Positions 12,121-22,827 of a DNA stretch of 64,000 nucleotides are shown here, in pieces. Under the pieces are notes generated by a model. The model was given only the letters and a program-made list of their open reading frames with translations, was not told the origin of the DNA and ran no database searches. The position numbers and the translations under genes were made by a program. Position 1 is the stretch's first letter; every line of letters starts with the position of its first letter. Source of the DNA: Hydnum rufescens UP504 (taxonomy: Eukaryota; Basidiomycota; Agaricomycetes; Cantharellales; Hydnaceae); the NCBI GenBank assembly GCA_014904985.1, contig MU128911.1:319118-383117 (forward strand). The letters are read 5' to 3'.

Positions 12121-12195
12121 GCTGGCAACATAGACTAGTTTCTATTACTTAATATATGATTCTATGCTCAAAATGAACAGTGGTGGTATCAAATT

Positions 12196-12254
12196 GCTTC
12201 TGAGGCTCTGAAGGGGCAGAAGTCCAACTTCTGGCCCTTCTGAGCCTCCGAAGC
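12196..12254. repeat. Long imperfect hairpin (28-bp arms, 3-nt loop)
   Basis: Arms 12196-12223 and 12227-12254 are reverse complements with three mismatches and a CCA loop. It sits between GACTTG-repeat copies and has no coding frame. It is probably a foldback or MITE core. Confidence 0.7.
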
Positions 12255-12381
12255 TCTTTTGGTTTTGCTGATGGCCTGCTGGCAGCCAGATGTGGTATAT
12301 AAACAAGATTCCTCCTCCCCAAGGAATGGGATGGAGGACAAAGTAGGCTGTGGACCAACCCCTATCAAAGGGATCCCACAG

Positions 12382-12446
12382 CCTAATTCAGGTGTCTGAT
12401 GGCCTAACTTGGGTGTCCCGGGGCCAACTTTGGGTGTCCCCAGACC
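12382..12446. repeat. 21-bp minisatellite, three units
   Basis: Three consecutive degenerate 21-bp units with the pattern CCTAACTTGGGTGTCCCGGGG, plus a partial fourth. Part of the repeat block 11.76-13.12 kb. Confidence 0.55.
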
Positions 12447-12486
12447 AAGAACCCCAGAGCTTCTTGGGGGGGTACCTACTGTATGT

Positions 12487-12630
12487 AGTATTGCTGCGAC
12501 TTGCGGCTTGAGCCGACCGAAGTCGCAAGTCAGGCCACACCGAAGTCGAGTCACACCGAGTTGTTTCTGTGACTTCCAAGTCGCAAGTCAAGTCGTAGAA
12601 GTCAGCTCAGACTGACTCAAGTCACAATGG
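12487..12630 (+). repeat. GACTTG-rich dispersed repeat, copy 2
   Basis: Edge TAGTATTGCTGCGACTTG, then CGGCTTGAGCCGAC and repeated AAGTC/GACTC words. Same family and orientation as the copy at 11975. Confidence 0.7.
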
Positions 12631-12676
12631 TTTATATTATTAGTACTCCTGATTCAGACTCCACATGTATTATTAT

Positions 12677-12712
12677 GCAGTAAGACCACTAAAACTGCAG
12701 TGGTCTTACTGC
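12677..12712. repeat. Perfect 14-bp inverted repeat
   Basis: GCAGTAAGACCACT and its exact reverse complement are separated by 8 nt (12691-12698). It could be a solo foldback of transposon ends. The 12713-13002 stretch between it and the next repeat has no gene I recognise. Confidence 0.65.
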
Positions 12713-13002
12713 AATCTTGAGATGAGTAAAGCAAGTGTGCTACTTTTAGTCGGCAGAAATACCAATTGATTGCCGAACAAGGGGGATGCAAATCCATTAG
12801 ACAACCAATACAGAGATCTTATCAGCATGGAGGCAAGGTGCTTTTTATTCTCATGATCATTCAGAGTTCTAATAGTACTATGAAGTGCAAACTGCTGTAA
12901 GATAGTCACGGGTCTGGCCGTGGGAATGGGCAATCGATCATTGTGGTGCATTGTCATTGATTGGTAATCTGACTTTCTATATATGTACCATGGCAAGCCC
13001 CG

Positions 13003-13121
13003 ACGACTCAACTTGAGTGCTGACTTGTGACTCGACGGAAGTCACAAGAAGTCACAAGTCGTCCGAAGTCGCCTGAAAGTCAAGTCAAGTCGCGCCATGC
13101 CCGCGCCGCGGCAACACTATC
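13003..13121 (-). repeat. GACTTG-rich dispersed repeat, copy 3 (inverted)
   Basis: Ends on the plus strand with CCGCGGCAACACTA, the reverse complement of the shared edge TAGTGTTGCCGCGG. Internal words are GAAGTCACAAG and AAGTCAAGTC. The 13122-13498 stretch beyond it holds only the 3' flank of the B56 gene. Confidence 0.7.
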
Positions 13122-13498
13122 CCTCAGCAAGCTGAGGAAGACTGCTCACGACTCTACTTGGTAGTTTGTTGGTGGTGAGTTTTTGGGTAAGCAATAGCAT
13201 TCTTCCCTCAGATCCAGCCTGCTATGTTCTAATTATAAGCAATGATTTTATCACTGTCGAGCATGAGCTGAAGAACGCCGTGCGAAATCGAAAGGAAAGC
13301 AAAAATGTACATAGACCAGCCTAGAGCTAACAGGGGACCACTAGTGCTCTTCCAGTCAATATCTCAGAGCTTGTCCAGCAAGGAAATGGGTATACGATAA
13401 CGTGTGCAACAAGAGAAAGGAAAGGAGTGAGTCATATGTATGCATGGTGTCCCTGGGCCCAAAGCCGATACATATATAATCGAGAGTGGCAGTGCATT

Positions 13499-16074
13499 TC
13501 AAGACCCAGGCTCCAAATCGAGACTCCGGTGTGCACGTAGGTCTCGCAGCACAGTGGCATCCACTATGCGTCGTCCATGTCAAAATCGAGACGACAAAAA
13601 AATCCCAAGATAGTGAAGGTACTCACCTGGAAGGACGCTCTTTCGTCGGACGTGCGGACTCTGCCCAACAGGAGAGCCTGTTCCATTCAGATCAGGAAAA
13701 GGCTGGAACAAAAGACTCTTATTAACACGACACTCGGCACTCGGGTTTGTCAATGAATGAACAGAGTACACACACCTTGGTCTCATCTCCAATGCCGACC
13801 CCATTGCCGTTCCCGTTGCCAGCATCAAACGAAGGATCGGCATGGGGCACTCTCTCTTGTGCTGCTGCTTCGTCAAACTCAACGGCTTCTGCCTCGATGG
13901 TGGCGGCGCTTAGATCAAGTGTGACGTCGTTAATGAGATCTGACTCGTCCTCAAGCTCGTCTGGAGGTAATATCGTGTCGATGTCTGGGACCCCTGGCGG
14001 CAACGTCCCACCTGCATTTTTGACGGCGGTATCACGCAAAATACACCAGGAGTCATACCGCGCCTGCTGACGTTGTCGCTCCCTAGATACCACAATCAGG
14101 TTAAACTATCAAGAAAAAGCGAGTCATCACCTACGTCATCAGATGCTGTTTAAACGCGTGCACGCATGCGTCAAACAGCTGATTGTTGATATCCATGAAT
14201 AGTTTTAGCGCATTATAGACCATCCCATGTATTGTTCTGAATTCTGCACCATAAGAACGTGTCCAACTATAGTCACACGTTGGCACTCACCGATTCCAGT
14301 GAGTCTTTGAATTTTTGTATAGAGCGGGGAACACAATGGGTAAGATCACGGCGAGGTTTTCTCCCATGAGATTGACGATATATTCGTTGTTCCAGTAATA
14401 CAATGCCCGTTCGGCCACTTGGAAGTGCTGACTGTTGACGCATCGCGCAATTTGCTGGAACAAAGGAACCTGGATTTTTCGGAACTCCATGGGGTCGATG
14501 ACGTCCAATATCTCCTCGACCTCGTTGAGGAACATGACTTCCTTCGGTGAGTTAACTTTAGGCCAGAACTTTAGCAAGCCCAGAACAACATCCTCCGTTA
14601 GCCCTGCATCTTTCTCGAGGAACTGAACGACACAATAGGCCAGCTGTGGATGGTATAGAGACAAAGATTTGACCTTGTGCAAAGGCAAGAGAACGCGTCC
14701 AAGGAATGTCTTGTGTTCTTCCTTGAGCGGAAGTGCGAAGCCGTTGATGATCGAGCCGAGGATCTCGAGCAATTCAGCGATTCCATTGTGGCGCTCCGTC
14801 TCGTAAATGAACTGATAAAAAACGTTGTTGATGGATCGACGAATGAACGCCCGGAGGTTAAGAAATTTGCCATAGATACGGTGCAGCGTTGTCTTAAGGA
14901 AGTCTCGTTCTCGAGGGTCCTCCGAATCAAAGAGCTCAAGGAGGTTGAGGACGAACGACTGATCAATATATCGCTTGGCGATGTTCGTATTGAAATCGGG
15001 GCTTTCCACGAAGCGAAGAAAGAATTCATAAACAACCTGAAGGTGGGGCCATGCGAGTTCGAGCACCGGTTCATCTTCTTCGGGATCGAAGGCATCACCC
15101 GTCGGGTTCACTTGTGGTGGAATTGATCGAAAAAGATTGGTGGAGAACTGGGACGCGCGTCAATCCATCAAGACTGCTCATCAGAAAAACCGTTACCAAC
15201 CATTGCAATGACTTCGGGGTATATTTGTTCTGTGATCACTCCCCGCTGGGTAGTGATATAGTCCAACATTTCGTGAAGTGCTGCGGCTTTGATTTGCTTC
15301 CCCTTAAGCTCAGCGCTTGCATCGTTGAAATCAAATAGAACGTTGCATTGGTGCAGTTTTCGCACAAACAGTTCGTGTCGGTCATGGACTGTCACCTCTG
15401 CAAAAAGAAAAATCAACCCTGGATCATATCCAGTCTCGGCTGGCATAGGAGGCACGTACCGGCGAAGGAAGGAAGTCTTTCGATCTCAACGCGCTCAGTT
15501 ACATGGAAGCGACTGCTACGTTGTTTTCGGGGAGGTTTCCCGACAATGGGAATGGTATCTTTTGGACCTGAATTTCGAAGTCTAGTGAGAGTGGTTGCTC
15601 TGGGTGGGAGTGCTTCCGAGGGAGATCGATCCGAAGATGGATATGAGGCACGAGCATGCGGTGGGCTATCGGAAGGTATGTCTGCCGTTGGACTAACCAC
15701 TACTATAGGTGGGGCGGGACTCGTTTTGTCGGTCGGTACGCGGCGGTCGGGAGTGACTGGATTGGTGGGAGTGGGGGCATGACTCCGTGGCAGGGATGAG
15801 GAGGACGAAGACGCGGCAGGATTGGACCCAGAAAGGCTTGAAAGACTTGTAGTGGCGGGTGTCGCAACCAAGGGCTTCTCGGGTGTGGATGGGGGTGGAG
15901 GCTTGGCGTTATTTGGTGGAGGGGGGGGGGATTAGGCTGCTTGTCAGCAGACTGGTTCTTGTTCTTGGATGAAGAGAAATTGCGCGAGATCTGGCGCGAC
16001 AGAATGTGCGTGAGATGGCATGGTCACATCCTGTGCGCGAGCAAACGAACCAGAGATTTCTTGAGGCCTTTCAT
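13499..16074 (-). CDS. RTS1: PP2A regulatory subunit B56/B' (Rts1/Par1 family)
   Basis: Targeting subunit of protein phosphatase 2A, acting in mitosis, cytokinesis and stress control. Eight exons: 16051-16074, 15460-15990, 15201-15397, 14291-15147, 14135-14236, 13776-14082, 13627-13702, 13499-13563. The Ser/Pro-rich N-terminus precedes the HEAT-repeat B56 core. That core includes [43 protein letters not shown] and THWNR, and the tail [11 protein letters not shown] is classic. The start MKGLKK in exon 1 matches fungal homologues. The run of ten G at 15921-15930 breaks the frame: the protein needs one more base there (about 719 aa in total) and no other start lies downstream in that exon. I take this as a homopolymer miscount. 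Confidence 0.93.
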
Positions 16075-16339
16075 AGCGAGTCCCCACAAATACAGCCCAC
16101 ACCCGGAAATGGAGCAAGGCGGCAAGGGAGAAGGAGGCAGCTATCACCAACTTGGCCGATTTGCTGTTGAACCTTCGGAGAAGGCCGAATGGCCGCATTC
16201 GCTTCCGGAAGCGCCTCTCACAACCCACGTTGCAGAAACCAAGACATCTCTCTGAAGTGACCAGTTTCTCCACAAGTACGTTCGCAATCGCGGGGCGCGC
16301 GAGCCCGTATTTTCTTACGTAAACTCCAACTAGGCCCCC

Positions 16340-17601
16340 ATGGCAGCAATCTACACTGTGTTCACTAGTCCTAATCACGCCCCGATACCCAACCATCTCC
16401 CCACGCTCATCGTGACCCCCCATGGCCAACCGGCAAACATCCTTTACTCGTATCTTCATACCAATTTTGTGCGCCTTTTCCTTCTTTCTATACTATTTAT
16501 AGCCCTAACAGCCTTGTAACACCAGAATGCAGAGAACTATCTCCTCACCCCTAGCCCCCAGGGCGATCTCTGTGTAGCGAAGCTGTTTCCACCTGTGCGC
16601 AAAAATGGTCCAGGCGGAAAATATGCTGCTTCGGATCCTGGCCATTCCACTTCAGTCGCGTCGCGAGCAGTACGCTGTGAAGCATCGCGCAATCTGAAGT
16701 GGACGATCGCCAACACTGGTGTCATGTCCCCCATTTACAAGCTCTCTCTCCCTTCTCCAGACTCCCCCGATCTACCCCTATTTCAGGTCTCTAAACCGAA
16801 TCCAAATGCAGCATTTTGGAGCATGTTCTACTTCGCCTACGCTGGTCATCTGATCCCTCCCAAGCGCATCGAATTTGGAAAGATTCAGAAGAACCCTCCG
16901 GGACCTGGCGGTGGTGGCACCCGTATCTCGATCACGGGGAAGACCCCGGAAGAGAAAGCTGTCTGGCAGACCCTCGGAGAGGGCAATGAAGACTGTGTTG
17001 AATGGGTTGTACTATGTGCTGCCCTTAATTTGCTCGAGTGCGTCTCTCGTAGCAACTTATGATCCAAGCTTCATTAATTGATCCATCCAATAGCGACGAG
17101 ATATTGAAGGCCGCAGAAAAGGCGGGTCCCCCTCTCGCTATCCCTCAGCAAATGCCTCCTGCAGGACGTGCTCCGCCCCAGGCTCTTCCGCCGCCAAGCG
17201 GCCAACGTCCCCAGGCTCCACCCCGGGAAGGTTCAGCAATGAGTGTCCAGTCTGCGAATAGTCGCATGGGACCTCCGATCGCGAACCACCAGCAACAGCA
17301 ACAATATACTCAGCCGCAGAATGGAAATGTTCTGCGGGGTCCACCTCCTCAGAATCACAATGGATCCGGACGCCCGAACGGAGGCCAGCGGCCGTATCCC
17401 AATGGACCCCTCCAACAGCCTCATCCCCCTCCACCGCAGCCGCAGCCTCATCCCCAATATCAGCAGCAGATACAGCAGCGTGGTCAAGGCAATCATGCTG
17501 TTCCTATGCAACCTGGCCAATACCCTCCGCAATCTGGATATCGCTCGGGCTCCGCTCCTCCCCCTAACGCTGGGGGACAGCCAGCGAGTCGACGAATATA
17601 A
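16340..17601 (+). CDS. Conserved basidiomycete protein of unknown function with Pro/Gln-rich tail
   Basis: Three exons (16340-16468, 16526-17037, 17094-17601) with GT-AG introns and continuous phase encode 382 aa. Residues 1-220 form a compact globular part with a well-kept core (NTGVMSPIYKLSLP, FYFAYAGHLIPPKRIEFGKI, GEGNEDCVEWVVLCAALNLL). I believe close relatives exist across basidiomycetes, but I cannot assign a function. The last 160 residues are low-complexity, rich in Pro, Gln and Gly with QQQQQ and PPPPQPQPHP, and probably disordered. There are no signal peptide or transmembrane segments. It is divergently transcribed from the B56 gene across a 265-bp shared promoter region. The start is the first ATG in frame with exon 2. 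Confidence 0.8.
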
Positions 17602-18127
17602 TGGACATTCTTGTCATTCCTTCGGTCTTTCGATTAGTTTCCATATTTTTCGGTCCTTGTCTCTGGATTTTCTGGTCTGATGTATAGTTTAAATTGTGCA
17701 CTCCACGTTTTTATTGGGACGTCATGCTCCTCCGTCATAGTTACACGTTGCGTATACTTTTGACAACTCTCTGTTTTTTTTTCGCTCCGCACTTTCTTTT
17801 CTCTCTTTTTCGTCTCTCGTTATCTATCCTATCCTTTCGGGCACACTACGTATCTCTCACATTTCTTCATCCTTCACGTACATTTCCTGTACAATCCGTT
17901 CGTCTATTCAAACCGCAAATTGATCCCACTGTTGTTTACCGCCGATACCACGCGTCCCGATTCAAAACACCTATCCATGCATGCATGCACAAGGCACCAG
18001 TGAACAGCCTATATCTATGAAACAGCCGATTCCCTTCGTTGTGACTCAATGGCTTCTTTGTTTATATATCCTACTTCTATAGACAATTTTGGGGATGCAT
18101 AGATATCGAGAGCAGGGGTATGGCTAT

Positions 18128-20540
18128 CTAGGCTTTACGAGCGATGGCCTCGATGGCTTCCAACGTCACGGCTGTTAGGATTCGAACATTGAACAGGGGT
18201 CATGATGAGCCTACGGCTTGAACACAGAGTGTTAAAATGCACCTACATTTCGGTCGTTCAATAGGAAGACCAAGTGCTACAGGAGACAGAGAAAGTATGG
18301 AGATGCTTCAGTAAGACGAAGCCGAGATATGAAAGAAGACGGCCAACCGCGATCCCAGACTACTTGCGTAAGAGCTCCTAAAGCTAGAGGAAAGGGGTTG
18401 GTTAGAATTCCAAGGGGGCCTGGCGAGGGACCCCAAAAAGATACCTCGAGAGACACCGAAGATGACGGTATAATAATTGAATTCGGTCAATCCGTAGTGA
18501 TAAAGAAGACACCCTTCAACGAATTCGATTAATACAGAGTGAAGAGATCAGGGGGCATTCTACGACCCACCAGAAGTGGCATCCACATTCGGGTTGGGGT
18601 TTTTGGTCTGCAAAATCATATTCCATTAGTAAGAACGTTCTTTAAATGAGAAGTCTGAGCCCTCATGTTACCTTTCCGTGTTCCCTTAATACACCAGGCG
18701 CCACCTCGCTCGTCTTCTTGACAAGCCCAATAATGGGGCTATCTCTTAATTCGGGACGTACCTCACAGAAGGTCTGAAGTGCCGTGAAGCGTGGGTCAGG
18801 ATCGCGGAGAACACCATGACCATATCTGGGATCGGGCGGTAGATATCTCAGTCCAATGTTCTATCGAATCGGAGGAACAAATAGACGACACATCACCCTG
18901 GAATAACGCGTCCGCTCTTCAGAGTACTCCAGAGGTATTCCTTGATCTGTTCATGGGGTGCGTCATCGCCGATTGCTTCGCGCATGGATAGAATCCACCG
19001 GAGGACTTCTTGGTTTGCCAGGCTCAAAATTTGTCGTCCCGAATCAGTTGTCATATATGGTCTGCTGATCACATAGCTCAGAGATTGGCAGACTCACCCG
19101 TGGAGAGGACCAGCAAGACCGAAGAGCGCAGCAGAATAAGAGAGATAGGGATCACTAAGAGCAGAGCCGACCAAATCTAAACAAAAATCTATGGTCTACA
19201 CGGATGTGCCACGAATCCAACACAATGACATACGAGCGGTGTGAGCTGAAACGTTTCCTCCTATAGTAGGATATATCAGTTCAGTCATAGTTGCAACTGA
19301 AAAAAAAAAGAAAAGAAAATACTGCGACGTACCCTCGTGGTCGCCATGTAGTGCGATGTATAACCTTAAGTACTCTTTCATACCTTCGTTATCGCCATAC
19401 CCCAAAAGATTGGCATAATTCCCTAAATAGAAGGGACTCGGCGCATCAGCACCATCGAATGGGAACATTTCAGGCAGAGACAATAGGCCATTACCGACGA
19501 GATCCTGGTCCAAATCCAACGCAGGCAATTCTTTCCCTGGTTTGTGAACATTGCGATATATCCTTGCGGCTAGTGCAGGGAGTTTGGCGATGAGATCAAG
19601 AGAGTCATCAAGAGCGTAGGTCCAGTACTCTGTTTTGGGGACGCCGTTGTCATATGCGGCGACGAATTTGGAGTCATGATTGAGAGCAGCAACGCCCATT
19701 CCTAATTGAGTCATAGGATGAAGAGTGCGAGGGAAGCTGACATAGAATGTGTGGATGTCAAGATGAAGTGTGAAAGAAGTCGTGCACGCACGCATCTACT
19801 AAGTCGATGATGTACTTGGGAAGTTGTCCGTTTTCAGCCAGTTGGCGAGATAGGTCTCGTGTCTGTGCCTCAGTAGGAACTAGAGAAGGGAGCTTGAGCT
19901 TATGGGATCATTACATGACGGAGAGCCAATGAGGGGAAACGCGCCTTTGCCTGTGAGAAGAAGCCAGAGCATGCTTTCAGCAATGATCTCTTTTCCATCT
20001 TTAGCTGTGGGAAGAAGTTTCTGCGCCTCTGGAATCGAAAGACCGTGAAACCGAATCCCCTACATAAATGAATGTGAAGTGCATGGCCAATTTGTGGAGA
20101 GATTGAAGGTCGCCAACCTCGTTGGGGTCTAGAAGGGACCCTTCCCATAGCATAGCCTTGAGACCACGCATGCCTCCTATTCACATTCTCAACCTGGAAT
20201 GATATGTGAATGCTTGTTTGGGGTAGAAAAAGACCATCCGGCAAGAATACCTTGATCTCGCCGAGACTAGCTTGGCCATATTCTTTGCGCTACAGCACCG
20301 CTAAGCATGATTTCAGGGGAAGAATTGTCAGCCTTACAATTCGGTTAGCCTGTTCCCTCTTCGCGGGAACTATCTCAGCAAGAGTTTCTTTGAGAGACTG
20401 GATGCTTAGGGCGAATTAGAGCAATATCTGCGAGACAAAATCTTTTTGAGCCTGACCAAAGAAGACCCAAAACGTGCTAATGAAGCAGGACGAGTACAGT
20501 GTTGTAGGCGGTGTCGCAGAGGAAGTGACAACATCGGCAT
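18128..20540 (-). CDS. CIT1: Citrate synthase, mitochondrial
   Basis: Condenses acetyl-CoA and oxaloacetate to citrate in the TCA cycle. Seventeen exons: 20457-20540, 20338-20397, 20251-20289, 20118-20193, 19945-20059, 19792-19879, 19495-19736, 19333-19422, 19234-19260, 19098-19176, 18897-19022, 18672-18825, 18571-18607, 18445-18513, 18348-18383, 18247-18276, 18128-18171; about 464 aa. The Arg-rich, acid-free N-terminus is a mitochondrial presequence. The catalytic residues are visible: His in LNHDSKF, His in PGYGHGVL, Asp in NPNVDATSG. Other markers are GGNVSAHT and IERPK near the end. Exon 20118-20193 is 76 nt, but 75 are needed for GGMRG to follow in frame: one extra base sits at 20180-20181. 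Intron 19880-19944 has a GC donor, which alone preserves TGKVPTE. Probably functional, with one sequence error. Confidence 0.95.
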
Positions 20541-21669
20541 AGCAGAGTATTAGTCTAGATAGCAGGATCGGTTAATGTAGTGCCACGCGGAACGTGACCT
20601 ACTGCCTCGGCACGGGTATCTGCAGCGTCTGCATCCGCATCCCTGTGGCCTTAATGAAGGTGTGGCCGTGGCTGGCCTCTGCTCAGTCTGTGCTCGGCTT
20701 CAGGCTGTCTTGCGACGCTCAAGTACTGGGCTGCAGCAAGATGTCTTGATCACCAGGAAGGAAGGGCTTATGGCTCAGGGTGCCATCATCGCCGTGGAAT
20801 TTTCGCTTACCATTTCTTAGGGCATTGCACATGTGGAATGGTAATGTTATGGAAAGGCTTTTTTTGTTCAACCATCCACTCGGCGTTTCCGTTGCGAAAT
20901 CCGTTACCCAAATGCTGTCCAACACAAGCACAACCATGGATACTTATTTAAGGCCTCACTGCTATTCCAAACCCTCTCGAGTTTAATCCATCTATGGCGG
21001 TGTATCCATATATTTTGTCCTCTTCTGTTAGTTTCGATTTTTTTGCTATGACTTCTGGAATCTACCTCGAACAACCCAAATTTCACTCGCTCAATCTCTG
21101 ACGTCGGAGGATTTGGGTGGTGAATCCCACTAAAGGAGTTTTCAACCATCTGGGGCGCGTCCCTATCGCGCTGGGGTTCGTACTGCCCTATGGCCACTCA
21201 TCTATACTAGATGCACCACTCATGACTTCGTGTCCTTCCTCCTGTCATCGACCCAGTGCTCCCCTATTCACCTCCTCTCAAGTGATTGGTAAATTCCATG
21301 TATCCAGCCAGTCTATCAATTCTTTTCATACGAGTCTTCAGACCACATCTTCTGGTATTGAGGAACAATGCGAGGCCGCTCAAAGTGCATTATAAAACCC
21401 TGTAATGCATCTTACACGTATGAGGAGGTTAAGGAGTAAGAAACGCCCGTCGTCAAGAGGTGACTGGCACGCAAGAAAGATTCGGAAGTTGTGATTTTGG
21501 CCTTCGATCTAATAGGTGCCTCCCGCTATGTAAGTCAATGCCGTACTGCATCCGTCGACTCGCAACGCCGCTGCCAATGTCTCGTTGATGCTGCTGCCGC
21601 ATGCCGACGTGCCAAATCAAGATGGATGTCACGCGCGCTCGGATGCAGACTTCCACCCCGCTGACTTCA
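20541..21669. other. Intergenic, divergent promoter region
   Basis: 1.1 kb between citrate synthase (minus) and the GMF gene (plus). A short open frame at 21117-21395 shows no family features. No RNA gene or repeat seen. Confidence 0.5.
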
Positions 21670-22464
21670 ATGGTAAGCTAAAAATATTTCTGTCATTGGT
21701 TCATGCATTCTGGGTCTTATTCGTCCGAAGACATCCATCGTAAATGTCCCCCAACCCTTGTTGGTACGGCCCACACTGCCAAATCAGCTCCTACTCTTGC
21801 TGAACCCCTATTCGTGCAGGATTCACTAAAGACCCGATTTCGAAACAAGGGCTCGGGAAATGGATATGCAGCGATTGTTGGTCAGTGTGTCGAATAACTC
21901 CTCCGAATATGTAATACTTAACTACACTCAGTCCGAGTGAACAAGGAGACGAATCAGATGGAAGAGGAAACGAAAGAAGGATACGACACCTCCATCGAAG
22001 ACCTCGCAGAAGGTCTTTTAGTTCCCCATTTCAGTTGAAGACTATATAGTACAGCCTCTCTGACCCACATCATCATCCCACATGATAAATTCCAGCACTG
22101 CCGGAGCATAACCCTCGATACATCGTATTGTCGTATGCCTTGTCACATTCCGATGGTCGCATTTCATACCCTCGGGTGCTTATCAGCTGGGTTCCCACTT
22201 CGGCGGATATTCATCATGCAGATGGTCTTTTGGCTCTTCAGAAAGTGGTGAGCTTCAATTGATCTTGCTCTGGAACAATAATAGTCATTGAACTTTCATC
22301 GTGCCCTCGTGCAGTCGAACCCCAACAAGGTCCATCGTTATTGAAAATAAATCTCCTTGTTATCAATTCCTGACAAGCCGTATCCAAAGGTCATAGAGAT
22401 CCGCGAAAATGCTGAACTTTTAACCAAGGAATATCTGGATCAGCAGCTACTCTCCAAGTTCTAG
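21670..22464 (+). CDS. GMF1: Glia maturation factor homologue (ADF-H domain; Arp2/3 debranching)
   Basis: GMF proteins bind Arp2/3 and remove actin branches. Clear exons are 21820-21880, 21932-22012, 22096-22247 and a last one ending at the TAG at 22462-22464. The protein core reads SLKTRFRNKG, AAIVVRVNKET, DLAEALPEHNPRYIVLSY, SHSDGRISYP, SWVPTSADI, then KVIEIRENAELLTKEYLDQQLL: the single ADF-H domain in order. The 5' end is uncertain. The ATG at 21670 is directly followed by a GTAAGC donor and would give a one-codon first exon. The joint between KV (22247) and KVIEIR is also unsure: a 15-nt exon at 22315-22329 fits the phase, but the strand usually seen before KVIEIR is missing. About 130 aa. 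Confidence 0.72.
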
Positions 22465-22827
22465 CCAGTCGCTTAGTACTGTATCTTGGCTTGTCTCTCT
22501 CTGTCTAGCTCCTCTGTACAGTACCGGAGGGACTCACCCATGTTTTCCGTGTAACTTCGATACCCTTGATAATGTCTGCTCGAGGCTCCATCTTACGCTC
22601 AAGAATTGCCATGTCACTCTTATCCATTGACAATCTACGCCTGATTCAAGTCCAAGTGCCAGATTTGCTTCGAGGTTATGATCCTTGGTCTGGATCAACA
22701 GCCCCGTGCAAACGGTAAGTGAAAATAATTGAATATCCGTATGTTGTTTTCATCGATGGTGATGAAGCGGTGAAAGCGTCTCTGGGCCAGAGACCAGTTC
22801 CATTCACAAGATAGATCAGTACGAGAC

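Noticed and set aside
12706..13011. 101-codon minus-strand frame in the repeat block, considered as a transposase remnant
   Set aside because: No catalytic DDE pattern or known motif, and the frame starts inside a repeat copy.
15941..16459. Long minus-strand frame over the B56 5' end (171 codons)
   Set aside because: Different frame from the B56 exons; it spans the B56 promoter and the first exon of the divergent gene.
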